From contig JAJDBB010000014.1 of the NCBI GenBank assembly GCA_029261555.1, forward strand, positions 31,466-95,465: a DNA stretch of 64,000 nt, written 5' to 3'. This DNA is from Nitrospinaceae bacterium. Its GTDB lineage: Bacteria > Nitrospinota > Nitrospinia > Nitrospinales > JACRGP01. Shown one piece after another: positions 1 to 8,744 of the stretch. Positions within the stretch are counted from its first letter, which is position 1, and each line of letters opens with the position of its first letter. The translations under genes and the position numbers were made by a program. The notes under the pieces were generated by a model, which worked only from the letters and a program-made list of their open reading frames with translations, was not told where the DNA came from and made no database searches.

Positions 1-132
1 AACGAGACCCAGGATTTTGTTTTGGAAGGAAATGTAAAATTCACCGCCAAGGCGGATTCCATTATAAACAAATTCAAGAAAAACCAGCCTGAACCACAAC
101 CCCTACCTACCCTTGAACAAAAAACACAATAA
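1..132 (+). CDS. lptC: LPS export protein LptC, C-terminal end (partial)
   Basis: The window opens inside a reading frame (NETQDFVLEGNV...) that ends with TAA at 132. About 43 residues are visible. The beta-strand style FVLEGNVKF matches the end of an OstA/LptC fold, and the gene sits directly upstream of lptA and lptB in the standard lptC-lptA-lptB order. LptC is a bitopic inner-membrane protein that passes LPS from LptBFG to LptA. The last 20 bases overlap the start of lptA, so the two are probably translationally coupled. The assignment rests mainly on position, because most of the protein lies outside the window. Confidence 0.7.
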   Translation, partial: NETQDFVLEGNVKFTAKADSIINKFKKNQPEPQPLPTLEQKTQ

Positions 133-628
133 ATTTATAGCCATTTTAATCTCCGGCCTGATATTTTCCGGCGCCCTTTTTCCAGTTGTTTCCTGGGCGC
201 AAGGTGGTGAAGACGAGGAGTCTCCCATAGAAGTAGTTTCCGACCGAATGCGCTCCGAGGCCAAGAACGACAAGATCATTTTTTCGGGGAATGTCGTGGC
301 CGATTGGGGCGAATTGGAAATCCGTTGCGACGTCATGGAAATTTACAATTCCAGCAAAGGAGAAGGCGGCGCCGATCAGGTGATCGCCATTGGCAACGTT
401 AAGCTTAAAAAGGGAACCCGTCGGGCCGAAGGAGACAAGGCTATCTATCTCGACAAAGACCAAAAAGTGATTTTAAGAGGATCCCCTTATGCGACCGCCT
501 GGGAAGAGGACAATATCATTGAGGGCAAGGAAATGATTTTTTACCTCGAATCCGACCGTTTTTTGGTCAAAGACCGGGTAAAAATGAAGTTTTTCCCCAA
601 AAAAGACTCTCCTGGAAAGAGCAACTAG
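113..628 (+). CDS. lptA: Periplasmic LPS-bridge protein LptA (OstA-like)
   Basis: 171 residues, the usual LptA size. An N-terminal signal peptide (about residues 8-30, hydrophobic core ending VVSWAQ) is followed by an OstA/LptA beta-jellyroll with the typical phrases [23 protein letters not shown] and [19 protein letters not shown]. LptA polymerises as a periplasmic bridge carrying lipopolysaccharide from LptC to LptD. The start is a TTG inside the end of lptC; the next gene, lptB, begins 4 bases after the stop, so this is one operon. Family assignment is firm; the exact start is slightly uncertain. Confidence 0.88.
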   Translation: MNKKHNKFIAILISGLIFSGALFPVVSWAQGGEDEESPIEVVSDRMRSEAKNDKIIFSGNVVADWGELEIRCDVMEIYNSSKGEGGADQVIAIGNVKLKKGTRRAEGDKAIYLDKDQKVILRGSPYATAWEEDNIIEGKEMIFYLESDRFLVKDRVKMKFFPKKDSPGKSN

Positions 629-632
629 CGTT

Positions 633-1400
633 TTGACTGTGAATAAGCCCGAACCTCAATCCAGGACAATAAGCGGAACAAAAGTCCTACGGGCTGATAA
701 TCTGGTTAAATCCTACCGGAGCCGCAGGGTCGTCAACAATATTAGTATTGAGGTAAAGCGAGGAGAGATTGTGGGCCTTCTGGGGCCCAATGGCGCAGGA
801 AAGACCACGACATTTTACATGGTGGTCGGCCTGACGCGCCCGGACTCAGGAAGGGTTTCCCTGGACGAGGAGGACGTCACTCGTTATCCGATGCACATGC
901 GCGCCCGCAAAGGGGTGAGCTACCTACCGCAGGAGCCTTCGGTATTCAGGAAGCTGACAGTCGAGGAAAATATCGTTGCGGTTCTGGAATCGTTCAAGCT
1001 ATCAGATTTTGAAAGAAAAAAGCGCGCGCGGGCTTTATTGCGGGAACTGAATATTCTGCACATAAGAAACTCGAAGGCCTATTCGCTATCCGGCGGGGAA
1101 CGCCGACGCGTGGAGATCAGCCGAGCTTTGGCGACCTCGCCAAAATTTATTTTGCTGGACGAGCCGTTTGCCGGCATAGACCCCATCGCCGTCGCGGACA
1201 TTCAAAGTATTATCTCGCATTTGAAGGACCGGGGAATCGGCATTTTAATCACCGACCACAATGTAAGAGAAACCCTGACGATTACGGACAGGGCCTACAT
1301 CATCAACGAGGGAGCCATCATCAGCGCCGGCTTGCCGGCCCAAGTCGCCCAGGACGAAAAGGTGAAGCAAATTTACCTGGGCGAGCGGTTTTCTTTTTAG
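633..1400 (+). CDS. lptB: LPS export ABC transporter ATPase LptB
   Basis: 255-residue ABC ATPase. Walker [11 protein letters not shown] lies near residue 53, the signature [15 protein letters not shown] near 150, and Walker [14 protein letters not shown] near 170, followed by a switch His in ITDHNVRET. The FAGIDP and DHNVRETL phrases are typical of LptB rather than of branched amino-acid transporters. It powers LPS extraction by LptF/LptG; an LptF/G-type permease lies 20 kb away at 21022. The annotated start is TTG at 633, with an in-frame GTG two codons later. About 20 extra residues precede the ABC domain. Confidence 0.93.
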   Translation: MTVNKPEPQSRTISGTKVLRADNLVKSYRSRRVVNNISIEVKRGEIVGLLGPNGAGKTTTFYMVVGLTRPDSGRVSLDEEDVTRYPMHMRARKGVSYLPQEPSVFRKLTVEENIVAVLESFKLSDFERKKRARALLRELNILHIRNSKAYSLSGGERRRVEISRALATSPKFILLDEPFAGIDPIAVADIQSIISHLKDRGIGILITDHNVRETLTITDRAYIINEGAIISAGLPAQVAQDEKVKQIYLGERFSF

Positions 1401-1412
1401 GGGATTGAGCGT

Positions 1413-2924
1413 ATGGGCATGGAAATGAAGCTGAATCTCAAATTGGCTCATAAGCTGGTCATGACCCCTATGCTCCAGCAGGCCATCAAGCTTTTGCCGC
1501 TGGCCCGCCTGGAACTCGCCCAACACGTTCAACAGCAAATCATCGACAATCCGGTTCTGGAGGAGATTCTTGAAGACGAGGAGGAAACTGAAATCGTCGA
1601 CGAGGATGAAGATTTTCAGGACGGCGCCTCAACGGAAAATGAAACCAATTCAGAAGAGGAATTGGAAAACTCCAAGGAAGTCGAATTCGACGAAGACAGT
1701 ATTTCCCAATCGATAGCGGAATCCGAGCTCAACAACACCTCCTCCATTACTCAGCAGGAAGTCGAATGGGACAATTATTTCCAGGATAATATCGACCGGG
1801 GAAGTTCGGCGGGCGATTACCTGGAAAAACCCTCCATTGAAGCCACCTACAAGGTCGACCCCACCCTGAACGACCATTTGCTCTGGCAGTTGAACCTTAC
1901 GGTCGACAGCGAAAAAGACAAGGTCATCGGGACCTGCATCGTCTGGAACATTCGGAAAGACGGCTACCTTGATATGGAACCCGCGGAAATAGCCGAGCTC
2001 GCGGGGGCCAATGAGGAGGAAGTTCTAAACGTTCTAAAAATCATCCAAAACTTTGAACCGTTGGGCTGTGGCGCCCGCTGCCTGCAGGAATGCCTGACGA
2101 TTCAGGCCAGAGCCCTACCCGACCCAGACCCTCTGGTGTTGGCCCTGATCGACTCCTACCTGGACCGCCTGGAAGACCGAAATTTCCCCAAAATAGCCGC
2201 CGAGCTTAAAACGGAACCGGAGGAAATTGCCAGGGCTTTGGAAAAAATCAGGGAGTTCGATCCCAAACCCGGCTTGTCGTTAAGTTCGGAGGGAATTGAT
2301 TATGTGATTCCGGACGTCATTGTCGTCAAAACCGAGGCGGGTTACGATATCGTATTGAACGAGGAAGGCGTCCCAAAAGTCCGGTTGAATTCCTATTATG
2401 AAGACCTGCTAAAAAACACCTCGGAGACCCAGACCAAGGAATTCCTCGACGAAAAACACCGGTCCGCCGTTTGGCTGATTAAAAGCATCGACCAAAGGCG
2501 GCAAACAATTTTCAAGGTGGGGAAAAGCATCATCAAGCAACAAGAGGAGTTTTTGGACCATGGACTTTCATTTTTGAAACCCATGGTGTTGAGGGACGTC
2601 GCCTTGGACATTGAAATGCACGAGTCCACCGTCAGTCGCATAACGACCAATAAATATATCGACACGCCCCAAGGTATTTTCGAGCTAAAATTTTTCTTCC
2701 ACAGCGGCATTAAATCCTATATTGGAAATAATATGTCGTCCATCAGGGTCAAAAGCATGATCAAGGATCTTATCGGAGAGGAGAACCCGGAAAAGCCTTA
2801 TACGGACGATGAAATGGTGCAGGTTTTGATGCGAAAAAACGCGAAAATCGCCCGGCGGACCATCACTAAATACCGAAAGGAACTAAACATACCCCCGGCA
2901 AGCAAACGAAAAAAACTCTATTAA
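1413..2924 (+). CDS. rpoN: RNA polymerase sigma-54 factor
   Basis: 503 residues. Region I is Gln/Leu-rich (LVMTPMLQQAIKLLPL, residues 15-30). Region II is a long acidic linker (about 48-125, rich in Glu/Asp). The core-binding and helix-turn-helix region follows (MHESTVSRITTNKYI), and the RpoN box ARRTITKYRKEL ends the protein. Sigma-54 directs transcription from -24/-12 promoters and needs an AAA+ activator. It starts 12 bases after lptB and heads the conserved rpoN-hpf-ptsN neighbourhood. No activator gene and no convincing -24/-12 promoter was seen in this window. Confidence 0.96.
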   Translation: MGMEMKLNLKLAHKLVMTPMLQQAIKLLPLARLELAQHVQQQIIDNPVLEEILEDEEETEIVDEDEDFQDGASTENETNSEEELENSKEVEFDEDSISQSIAESELNNTSSITQQEVEWDNYFQDNIDRGSSAGDYLEKPSIEATYKVDPTLNDHLLWQLNLTVDSEKDKVIGTCIVWNIRKDGYLDMEPAEIAELAGANEEEVLNVLKIIQNFEPLGCGARCLQECLTIQARALPDPDPLVLALIDSYLDRLEDRNFPKIAAELKTEPEEIARALEKIREFDPKPGLSLSSEGIDYVIPDVIVVKTEAGYDIVLNEEGVPKVRLNSYYEDLLKNTSETQTKEFLDEKHRSAVWLIKSIDQRRQTIFKVGKSIIKQQEEFLDHGLSFLKPMVLRDVALDIEMHESTVSRITTNKYIDTPQGIFELKFFFHSGIKSYIGNNMSSIRVKSMIKDLIGEENPEKPYTDDEMVQVLMRKNAKIARRTITKYRKELNIPPASKRKKLY

Positions 2925-3012
2925 TCGCCTTCCTTTTGTTGAGCGATTTGTGTAAGCTAGGCGCCCCTGAAAACGCCGAAACAATTTAAAATCCATTCCC
3001 AGGAGCAGGTTA

Positions 3013-3342
3013 ATGAAACTAACAGTGACAGGCCGACATATTGAGATCACTGAAGGCATCAAGGACCATTTGAATCAAAAAATCGAAAAAACTCTTCCCA
3101 AAATGGAAGAGTCTACGGACATTCATATCGCCCTCGCGGTCGACAAACACAGACACCATGTAGAAGTAACTCTCAAAGCAAAAAACCTGTCGCTTCATAG
3201 TAAAAGCGAAACCGACGATCTTTATACCGCCATGGATACCGCTCTGGAGAAGATGGACAAACAAATCCGGAAGGAAAAGGACCGCCGTCTCAGCCTTAAA
3301 ATAAAGCAGGGAACCGAAGAGAAAAAGAATCAACCTCTCTGA
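3013..3342 (+). CDS. hpf: Ribosome hibernation-promoting factor (short form)
   Basis: 109 residues, matching the short HPF/YfiA form that lacks the C-terminal dimerisation domain. The N-terminal phrase TGRHIEITEGIKDHLNQKI and the strand HHVEVTLKAKNLSLHSKSE are family hallmarks, and the C-terminal tail is strongly basic. HPF binds the 30S decoding centre and stabilises inactive ribosomes during starvation. It follows rpoN by 88 bases with a plausible Shine-Dalgarno sequence (AGGAGCAGG) before the ATG, and precedes ptsN, a pairing widespread in Gram-negative bacteria. Confidence 0.92.
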   Translation: MKLTVTGRHIEITEGIKDHLNQKIEKTLPKMEESTDIHIALAVDKHRHHVEVTLKAKNLSLHSKSETDDLYTAMDTALEKMDKQIRKEKDRRLSLKIKQGTEEKKNQPL

Positions 3343-3379
3343 ACGTATCCGGCAAAACCTTTCCTCATGTTAGCCAACT

Positions 3380-3844
3380 ATGAAAATCGCTGAGATTTTT
3401 CCCAGGGACCATGTCGTTCCGGACTTAAAAGGGACCGACAAGCAGGCCATCCTAAGGGAGATGTGCGAACACCTCTCGCAACTCGGACTCGTCGGTGAAA
3501 CGGAAAAGTTGTTTGACACTCTCATGGAAAGAGAAAAGCTTGGAAGCACGGGGATTGGGGAAAATGTGGCCGTGCCGCACGCAAAATCCGATTCTACGGA
3601 CCGTCTGTTGTGCCTTTTTGGCCGCTCCATCGCGGGGGTGGAATTTGAGTCTCTGGACAAGCGCCCCGTAAACTTTGTTTGTTTGCTGATCGCCCCTCCC
3701 CATTCCACTGGCCAGCATTTAAAAGCCTTGGCGCGCATTTCCCGTCTGCTTAAAAACCAGGATCTGCGAGCAAAAATCCTCCAGGCAAACAACGCGAATG
3801 AAATCTATTCGGCATTGATCGATGAAGATTCCAATTTTATCTAA
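3380..3844 (+). CDS. ptsN: PTS IIA-like nitrogen regulatory protein PtsN
   Basis: 154-residue EIIA-Ntr domain. The phospho-acceptor His is H67 in GIGENVAVPHAKS. Other family features are DHVVPDLKGTDKQAI at the N-terminus and LLIAPPHSTGQHLKALARIS in the C-terminal half. It receives phosphate through the nitrogen PTS chain (EI to HPr/NPr to EIIA-Ntr) and usually regulates potassium uptake and stress or nitrogen responses. It lies between hpf and ptsI. No membrane EIIB/EIIC sugar permease is nearby, consistent with a regulatory rather than a transport PTS. Confidence 0.92.
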   Translation: MKIAEIFPRDHVVPDLKGTDKQAILREMCEHLSQLGLVGETEKLFDTLMEREKLGSTGIGENVAVPHAKSDSTDRLLCLFGRSIAGVEFESLDKRPVNFVCLLIAPPHSTGQHLKALARISRLLKNQDLRAKILQANNANEIYSALIDEDSNFI

Positions 3845-3928
3845 AAAAATAATTCTCGCAGTTTTTCCGGCCTCCTCCTTTGCCTCCTTTCATGGCCGCC
3901 CCCACCGCGCTTCGACGTCGAGGCCTTC

Positions 3929-5704
3929 ATGTTAAAAGGAATCTCCGTTTCCAGCGGCGTTGCCATAGGCAAAGCCTATTTGCTGGACCGATCCAGAGTT
4001 TGCGTGCTGAAAAAGAAAATCCAGCCCCGGAATATTGAAAAAGAGATCAACAGATTCCAGGAAGCCATCGACCAATCCAAGCGCCAGTTGCAGGAAATAA
4101 AAAACAAAGCGGGAAAGGTGGCCGATAAATACGCCATCATTCTCGACACCTACATGCTCCTGCTCGACGACGAGATCCTGGTCAGCGAAACCATCGAAAA
4201 TATCCGCAGCGAGCAAGTCAACGCCGAATGGTCGTTGACTCTTGTTTTGAACAAATTCAACACGCTCTTCGAAAACATGAACGACGAGTACCTCAAGGGG
4301 AAGCAGGACGACCTGGACCTGGTGGTACACAGGATTCTGCGCAACCTTCTAGGACACGATCAGGAAACCCTTGCGGACGTCTCCGAACCTGTTGTGGTCA
4401 TTTCTCATTCCCTGAGTCCTTCCGATACGCTGACCATGTCGAGAAACCACGTTCTGGGAATGGCGACCGAAGTCGGCGGAAAAACCTCCCACATAGGAAT
4501 ATTTTCGTCCGCTCTGGGAATTCCAGCCGTGGTGGGAATCAAAGACTTGACGTTTAAAGTTAATACGGGCGACCAGGTCATCATCGACGCCATTGAAGGC
4601 GAAGTGATCGTCAACCCCGACAAGGCCGTTTTAAAAACTTACCTGAAGAAAAAGAAAAATTATCAAAACTACGAAAACAAGCTATTGGAGGAAATTGATT
4701 TAACAGCCGAAACGCTGGACGGAAGGCCCATTCATCTTGCCGCCAACATAGAGATGGAACATGAAATAAAATCGGTGAAGAAATTCGGAGCGCGCGGCGT
4801 CGGTTTGTTTCGCACCGAATTCCTATACCTCACCTCGTCTTCAATGCCTACGGAAAACAGCCTTTTCAACACGTTTAAAAAGGTTATTGAAGGAGCGGAA
4901 CCCCACCCCGTGGTCATCCGCACTTTGGATATTGGGGGAGACAAGCTTTTAAAAAATGGCGGGCACGACCGGGAAGACAACCCAGCCCTGGGCTTGCGCG
5001 GTATTCGCATGTCGTTGCACGATCCGGAATTCTTCATTATCCAGATACGGGCAATTTTGCGGGCCAGTCTCTTTGGCAAAGTAAAAATTCTTTATCCCAT
5101 GATTTCCAACGTCGATGAAATCGCCCAGGCCAATGAAATCCTTGAAAAAGTAAAAAAAGAGTTTCTGGAAAATCAAATCCCCTTCGACGACGATATCGAA
5201 ATCGGCGCCATGATTGAGACGCCCGCCGCCGCCCTTTCGGTCAAACACATACTGAAAGTCGTCGACTTTATCAGCGTGGGAACCAACGACCTGATCCAAT
5301 ACGTCATGGCGGTGGACCGCACCAATGAAAATGTGGCGCATTTGTATCAGCCGTTTCATCCTGCAGTCCTGAAAATATTAAAGGAAATTTTTCTGGCCGC
5401 CGAGCAATCGAAAAAACCTCTTACCATTTGCGGGGAATTGGGCGGCGACCCCAGGGCGACCATGCTGTTATTGGGATTAGGGCGGGTGGATCAATTGAGC
5501 ATGGACCCACATTCTATTCCCAAAGTAAAAAAAATAATTCGAAATATCCGTCTCGACCAGGCCAGGGAATTTGCCAATCAGGTTCTGGAAATGTCTTCCA
5601 TCAAGGAGATCAACCAGTTTATCTCGAAAGAAATGCGAACGCGCTTTCCCTCGGATTTTGATCGCGACCAGACCTTTGAGGAAAAACCGGGAAAAACCTG
5701 TTAG
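3929..5704 (+). CDS. ptsI: Phosphoenolpyruvate-protein phosphotransferase (Enzyme I)
   Basis: 591 residues, the usual EI length. The N-terminus GISVSSGVAIGKAYLL, the active-site His H188 in GGKTSHIGI, the PEP-binding barrel (GLFRTEFLYL, ALGLRGIRMSL) and the catalytic Cys segment CGELGGDP are all present. It lacks the GAF domain of PtsP-type enzymes. EI autophosphorylates from PEP and passes phosphate to HPr. The 84-base gap after ptsN is too short for an HPr gene, so HPr must be encoded outside the window. The end lies 90 bases before metK. Confidence 0.94.
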   Translation: MLKGISVSSGVAIGKAYLLDRSRVCVLKKKIQPRNIEKEINRFQEAIDQSKRQLQEIKNKAGKVADKYAIILDTYMLLLDDEILVSETIENIRSEQVNAEWSLTLVLNKFNTLFENMNDEYLKGKQDDLDLVVHRILRNLLGHDQETLADVSEPVVVISHSLSPSDTLTMSRNHVLGMATEVGGKTSHIGIFSSALGIPAVVGIKDLTFKVNTGDQVIIDAIEGEVIVNPDKAVLKTYLKKKKNYQNYENKLLEEIDLTAETLDGRPIHLAANIEMEHEIKSVKKFGARGVGLFRTEFLYLTSSSMPTENSLFNTFKKVIEGAEPHPVVIRTLDIGGDKLLKNGGHDREDNPALGLRGIRMSLHDPEFFIIQIRAILRASLFGKVKILYPMISNVDEIAQANEILEKVKKEFLENQIPFDDDIEIGAMIETPAAALSVKHILKVVDFISVGTNDLIQYVMAVDRTNENVAHLYQPFHPAVLKILKEIFLAAEQSKKPLTICGELGGDPRATMLLLGLGRVDQLSMDPHSIPKVKKIIRNIRLDQAREFANQVLEMSSIKEINQFISKEMRTRFPSDFDRDQTFEEKPGKTC

Positions 5705-5794
5705 AATATTTTATTCATTCCGACTCGCAAAGATTCATTCCATACCAATCTAATATCATCCCAAACCATCACCGACAAAACAGAGGGGAGTTCT

Positions 5795-6955
5795 ATGAGC
5801 ATAGGAAATTTTCTATTCACGTCAGAATCCGTATCGGAGGGCCATCCCGATAAAATTGCAGACCAGATTTCTGACGCCATTCTGGACAGCATACTCGCGC
5901 AGGACCCACACGCCCGCGTGGCTTGTGAGACCATGATCACTACGGGATTCGCCACCGTGGCCGGCGAAATCAGCACCAATTGCTATATTGAGGTTCCCAG
6001 CATCGTGCGGAAAACCATCCAGAGAATCGGATACGACCATTCCGAAAAGGGCTTTGACTTTGAAACCTGCGGCGTGTTGGTCTCTTTCGACGAGCAATCC
6101 CGGGACATCGCCCAGGGCGTGGACGACGATAAAAAGGAACAAGGCGCAGGCGACCAGGGAATGATGTTTGGTTACGCCTCCAATGAAACGCGGGAATTAA
6201 TGCCCATGCCCATCATGTACGCCCACAAGCTGGTGCGGAAATTATCTGAGTTGAGAAAAAAAGGCGTCCTCCCCTACCTCAGGCCGGACGCCAAATCACA
6301 GGTGTCGGTCCGTTACGTAGACGGAAAACCCGTCAACATTGAAACGGTCGTCATATCCACCCAGCACGACGCCAAAGTTTCCAACAGCCGATTGAAAGCC
6401 GACGTTAAAAAACTGGTCATCGAAAAAGTCATCCCGGAAAAGTTTCGCGCCAAAAAGATGAAAATCCATATCAATCCAACGGGACGTTTCGTCATCGGCG
6501 GTCCTCATGGAGACTGCGGACTCACGGGCCGTAAGATCATCGTGGACACCTACGGCGGTTTCTCCCGCCATGGAGGCGGAGCCTTTTCCGGAAAAGACCC
6601 GTCGAAGGTCGACCGTTCCGCCGCCTACATGGCTCGCTACATCGCCAAAAATATGGTGGCCGCAAAAATTGCCGACCGTTGCGAAGTGCAACTCGCCTAC
6701 GCCATTGGCGTGGCCGACCCGGTTTCGGTTTGTGTGGACGACTTTGGCACCGGCAAGGTGAACCCAGATTCGCTCGAAGGTCTGGTGCGAGACCACTTCA
6801 AATTGAAACCGGCGGACATCCTCAAGACTTTGGATTTGCGCAAGCCAAAATACAGCGCCACCGCCGCTTACGGGCATTTTGGCCGCAACGAACCCGGCTT
6901 CACTTGGGAAGTTACGGACAAGGCAAAAGCCCTGGCCAAAGCCGCCGGTATATAA
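5795..6955 (+). CDS. metK: S-adenosylmethionine synthetase
   Basis: 386 residues. The N-terminal [20 protein letters not shown] carries the ATP-site His, [12 protein letters not shown] is the central signature, and [19 protein letters not shown] is the glycine-rich loop. It makes SAM from methionine and ATP. A clear Shine-Dalgarno (GAGGGGAG) precedes the ATG. The 90-base leader shows no obvious SAM riboswitch. A strong intrinsic terminator follows immediately, closing the lpt-rpoN-pts-metK run. Confidence 0.97.
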   Translation: MSIGNFLFTSESVSEGHPDKIADQISDAILDSILAQDPHARVACETMITTGFATVAGEISTNCYIEVPSIVRKTIQRIGYDHSEKGFDFETCGVLVSFDEQSRDIAQGVDDDKKEQGAGDQGMMFGYASNETRELMPMPIMYAHKLVRKLSELRKKGVLPYLRPDAKSQVSVRYVDGKPVNIETVVISTQHDAKVSNSRLKADVKKLVIEKVIPEKFRAKKMKIHINPTGRFVIGGPHGDCGLTGRKIIVDTYGGFSRHGGGAFSGKDPSKVDRSAAYMARYIAKNMVAAKIADRCEVQLAYAIGVADPVSVCVDDFGTGKVNPDSLEGLVRDHFKLKPADILKTLDLRKPKYSATAAYGHFGRNEPGFTWEVTDKAKALAKAAGI

Positions 6956-6966
6956 ATCAATCGAGC

Positions 6967-7003
6967 CGGAGCGTTGGGCCGCCCCAACGCTCCGCTCTTT
7001 TTT
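6967..7003. terminator. Strong intrinsic terminator after metK
   Basis: A perfect 12-bp stem (CGGAGCGTTGGG with CCCAACGCTCCG) closes a 4-base loop and is followed on the plus strand by CT and six T. It starts 11 bases after the metK stop and lies between metK and the convergent methyltransferase gene. Confidence 0.92.
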
Positions 7004-7024
7004 CAACCGCCTTTACCCTGTCCT

Positions 7025-7765
7025 TCAATCAGTTTTCCCCACCAATAAATAAGCCGAATTGGCGTAGACCGTTTGGGTCCGCACGATTTCAAAACCCGCC
7101 GCTTTCGCCTCCGCAATCATTTCCTCCAGCGTGTAGGACTTCCAGAATTCTTCCTGCAATTGCCGTTCGATAAATTTCAATCCAAAATGAAGCGTCAGCG
7201 GATAGAGCAGGCATTTCTTTATCCAAAACCGACCAGCTTTATTTTGAGCCTTATCCGACCCCAAACTTTCCCGGATGATATTTTTGGCGTCGTAAGTTAT
7301 TGAAGGGTTCACCAGAGCCAGTGTGCCGCCGGGTTTTAGCGCTTCCTTAACGTCCCGCAAAACTTGCGCCCTGACTGCCGGATCGGAAAGCGTGTATAAA
7401 GAAAAATGCGCCAGTACGGCGTCCACGCTATTTTTCTTAATGGCCAGTCCGCAATTCAAATTGGACTGAAAGGGCAAAACCCAAGGCCTCGCCGGTGCGC
7501 TTGAATGTCTGGTTCTTAAGCGGTGAAGCCCGGACGTCTGAATATCCGTCCCAATATAGCGTCCTAACGCGGACCGTTTTTCCTGAAAAACAGAGAGCGC
7601 CTGACCCGATCCGCAACCGACGTCCAAAACCGTCATGCCCGCAAAGTCGGGAAGGCAATCGACAGCGGCCCTCATGGACTCCGCATACGACTCCGGAGTC
7701 AACAGGTCGTACAAACTCGAAGCAAACCCCAACCGCCAATAATTATTTTTATAAAATCCTGCCAT
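7025..7765 (-). CDS. Class I SAM-dependent methyltransferase
   Basis: 246 residues. Motif I VLDVGCGSGQAL lies near residue 45, the acidic loop YIGTDIQ about 25 residues later, and a post-II region DAVLAHFSLYTLSD matches UbiE/COQ5-like or Methyltransf_11 enzymes. The C-terminal half (PLTLHFGLKFIERQLQEE) is not diagnostic, so the substrate is unknown. It is convergent with metK, so the pairing with the SAM producer is by location only. It is divergent from the 7860 gene. Confidence 0.8.
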   Translation of the reverse strand: MAGFYKNNYWRLGFASSLYDLLTPESYAESMRAAVDCLPDFAGMTVLDVGCGSGQALSVFQEKRSALGRYIGTDIQTSGLHRLRTRHSSAPARPWVLPFQSNLNCGLAIKKNSVDAVLAHFSLYTLSDPAVRAQVLRDVKEALKPGGTLALVNPSITYDAKNIIRESLGSDKAQNKAGRFWIKKCLLYPLTLHFGLKFIERQLQEEFWKSYTLEEMIAEAKAAGFEIVRTQTVYANSAYLLVGKTD

Positions 7766-7791
7766 CCTTCTTTACCGACATATTCCCTTTC

Positions 7792-7820
7792 TTGCGAGCT
7801 TCCGTAAAAATTAATATAAT
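7792..7820 (+). promoter_or_regulatory. Sigma-70-type promoter for the 7860 gene
   Basis: -35 TTGCGA (7792-7797), a 17-base spacer, and a perfect -10 TATAAT (7815-7820). The -10 box ends 40 bases before the ATG at 7860, and an AAGGGAG Shine-Dalgarno sequence lies in between. Confidence 0.6.
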
Positions 7821-7859
7821 GATTTCACCAAACGAGATCATACAAGGGAGTCGGTTTAC

Positions 7860-8297
7860 ATGGCAAAAAAACCTTTTATCAATAAATATGGATTTGTGGA
7901 ATATCCCTTCCTGCACGATACGAGGAAGATGGGCAACTGGTGGTTTTTTAATTTACTGGAGGACTACCTGAAACGGCGGTCGAGACAAAAGCACGGGGCC
8001 GAATATACCCGCGACCATATGGACGAAGACATGATGTCGTTTCTACACGAAACCAATTTAAAACTTTACGTCCTGCTCCCCTCGGGCATGGGTATGGAGT
8101 TCAAGTTGATCGGAAAATTCAAAACGCCTGATATGATTGAAATCGAAGATCCGGTGCCCTACATTGAGGAAAAGTTTGGCGGGGGTAAATTTAAAATGAA
8201 TATTTACCACGAGGGAACGTTCGCTGGGACGGAAAACTATAAAACGCACGGCGATCCAAAATGGGTGGAGATCCCGGACGATTCGCCGCTAGCTTAA
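7860..8297 (+). CDS. Conserved-looking hypothetical protein, 145 aa
   Basis: I do not recognise a family. The protein starts MAKKPFINKYGFVEYPFLHD, has an aromatic stretch GNWWFFNLLEDYL near residue 26, a basic patch KRRSRQKHG near 40, and ends acidic. It has no signal peptide or membrane segment, so it is probably cytoplasmic. It has its own promoter (7792-7820) and Shine-Dalgarno sequence and is flanked by genes on the other strand, so it is an independent transcription unit. Coding reality is supported by these signals and by a full-length frame without competing ORFs. Confidence 0.7.
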   Translation: MAKKPFINKYGFVEYPFLHDTRKMGNWWFFNLLEDYLKRRSRQKHGAEYTRDHMDEDMMSFLHETNLKLYVLLPSGMGMEFKLIGKFKTPDMIEIEDPVPYIEEKFGGGKFKMNIYHEGTFAGTENYKTHGDPKWVEIPDDSPLA

Positions 8298-8315
8298 AAT
8301 ATGCCCCGGCGACGA

Positions 8316-8729
8316 CTATAACTGCTCGTCGGGGTTGATGGGTTTTTGCACCAGGTCGATTTTGGCCGTTAAATCGGAAGGCATCTGGTTGGGACCCTTT
8401 CCCAGAGCCTTGGGTTTCTGGTCCCCTTCAATGCCTATCCAGACATTTCCTTTGGCCACGCGGACAGGATATACCTTTGTGAACAACTCAGGATTCTGCC
8501 GACATCCCCCGGTTTCCAAGTCGTAGCGCCATTCGTGATTGGGGCAAATCACAACGCCTTCCTCGATTCTCCCCTCCCCCAACGGCGCCCCCTTATGGAG
8601 GCACTTGTTGGCAACGGCATAATATTTCCCTTTATAATTAAATAAAGCGATCTCTTCGTTCTTGGCGGCAACGATGATGGATTTTCCAACAGGAAGCTCT
8701 TCTTCTTTTATAACCCGGACAAATTTCAT
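8316..8729 (-). CDS. Rieske [2Fe-2S] protein, NirD-like
   Basis: 137 residues with one Rieske domain. The cluster ligands are visible as C43-L-H45 and C62-P-N-H65 (KCLHKGAPLG and ICPNHEWRYD). There is no signal peptide or TM helix, so it is a soluble cytoplasmic ferredoxin like NirD or the ferredoxin of an aromatic oxygenase, not a cytochrome bc1 Rieske subunit. No nirB or oxygenase partner is adjacent. It lies 15 bases downstream of trigger factor on the same strand and may be co-transcribed with it. Confidence 0.85.
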   Translation of the reverse strand: MKFVRVIKEEELPVGKSIIVAAKNEEIALFNYKGKYYAVANKCLHKGAPLGEGRIEEGVVICPNHEWRYDLETGGCRQNPELFTKVYPVRVAKGNVWIGIEGDQKPKALGKGPNQMPSDLTAKIDLVQKPINPDEQL

Positions 8730-8744
8730 TTTATTCCCGACCCA

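Noticed and set aside
6296..7006. 236-codon minus-strand frame
   Set aside because: It is fully antisense to metK, has no family likeness, and runs through the terminator; a shadow of the metK codon pattern.
8300..8336. GC-rich hairpin between the 7860 gene and the Rieske gene (CGACGA / TCGTCG)
   Set aside because: The stem has a bulge, overlaps the end of the Rieske coding region and lacks a T-run on either side, so it is not a convincing terminator.
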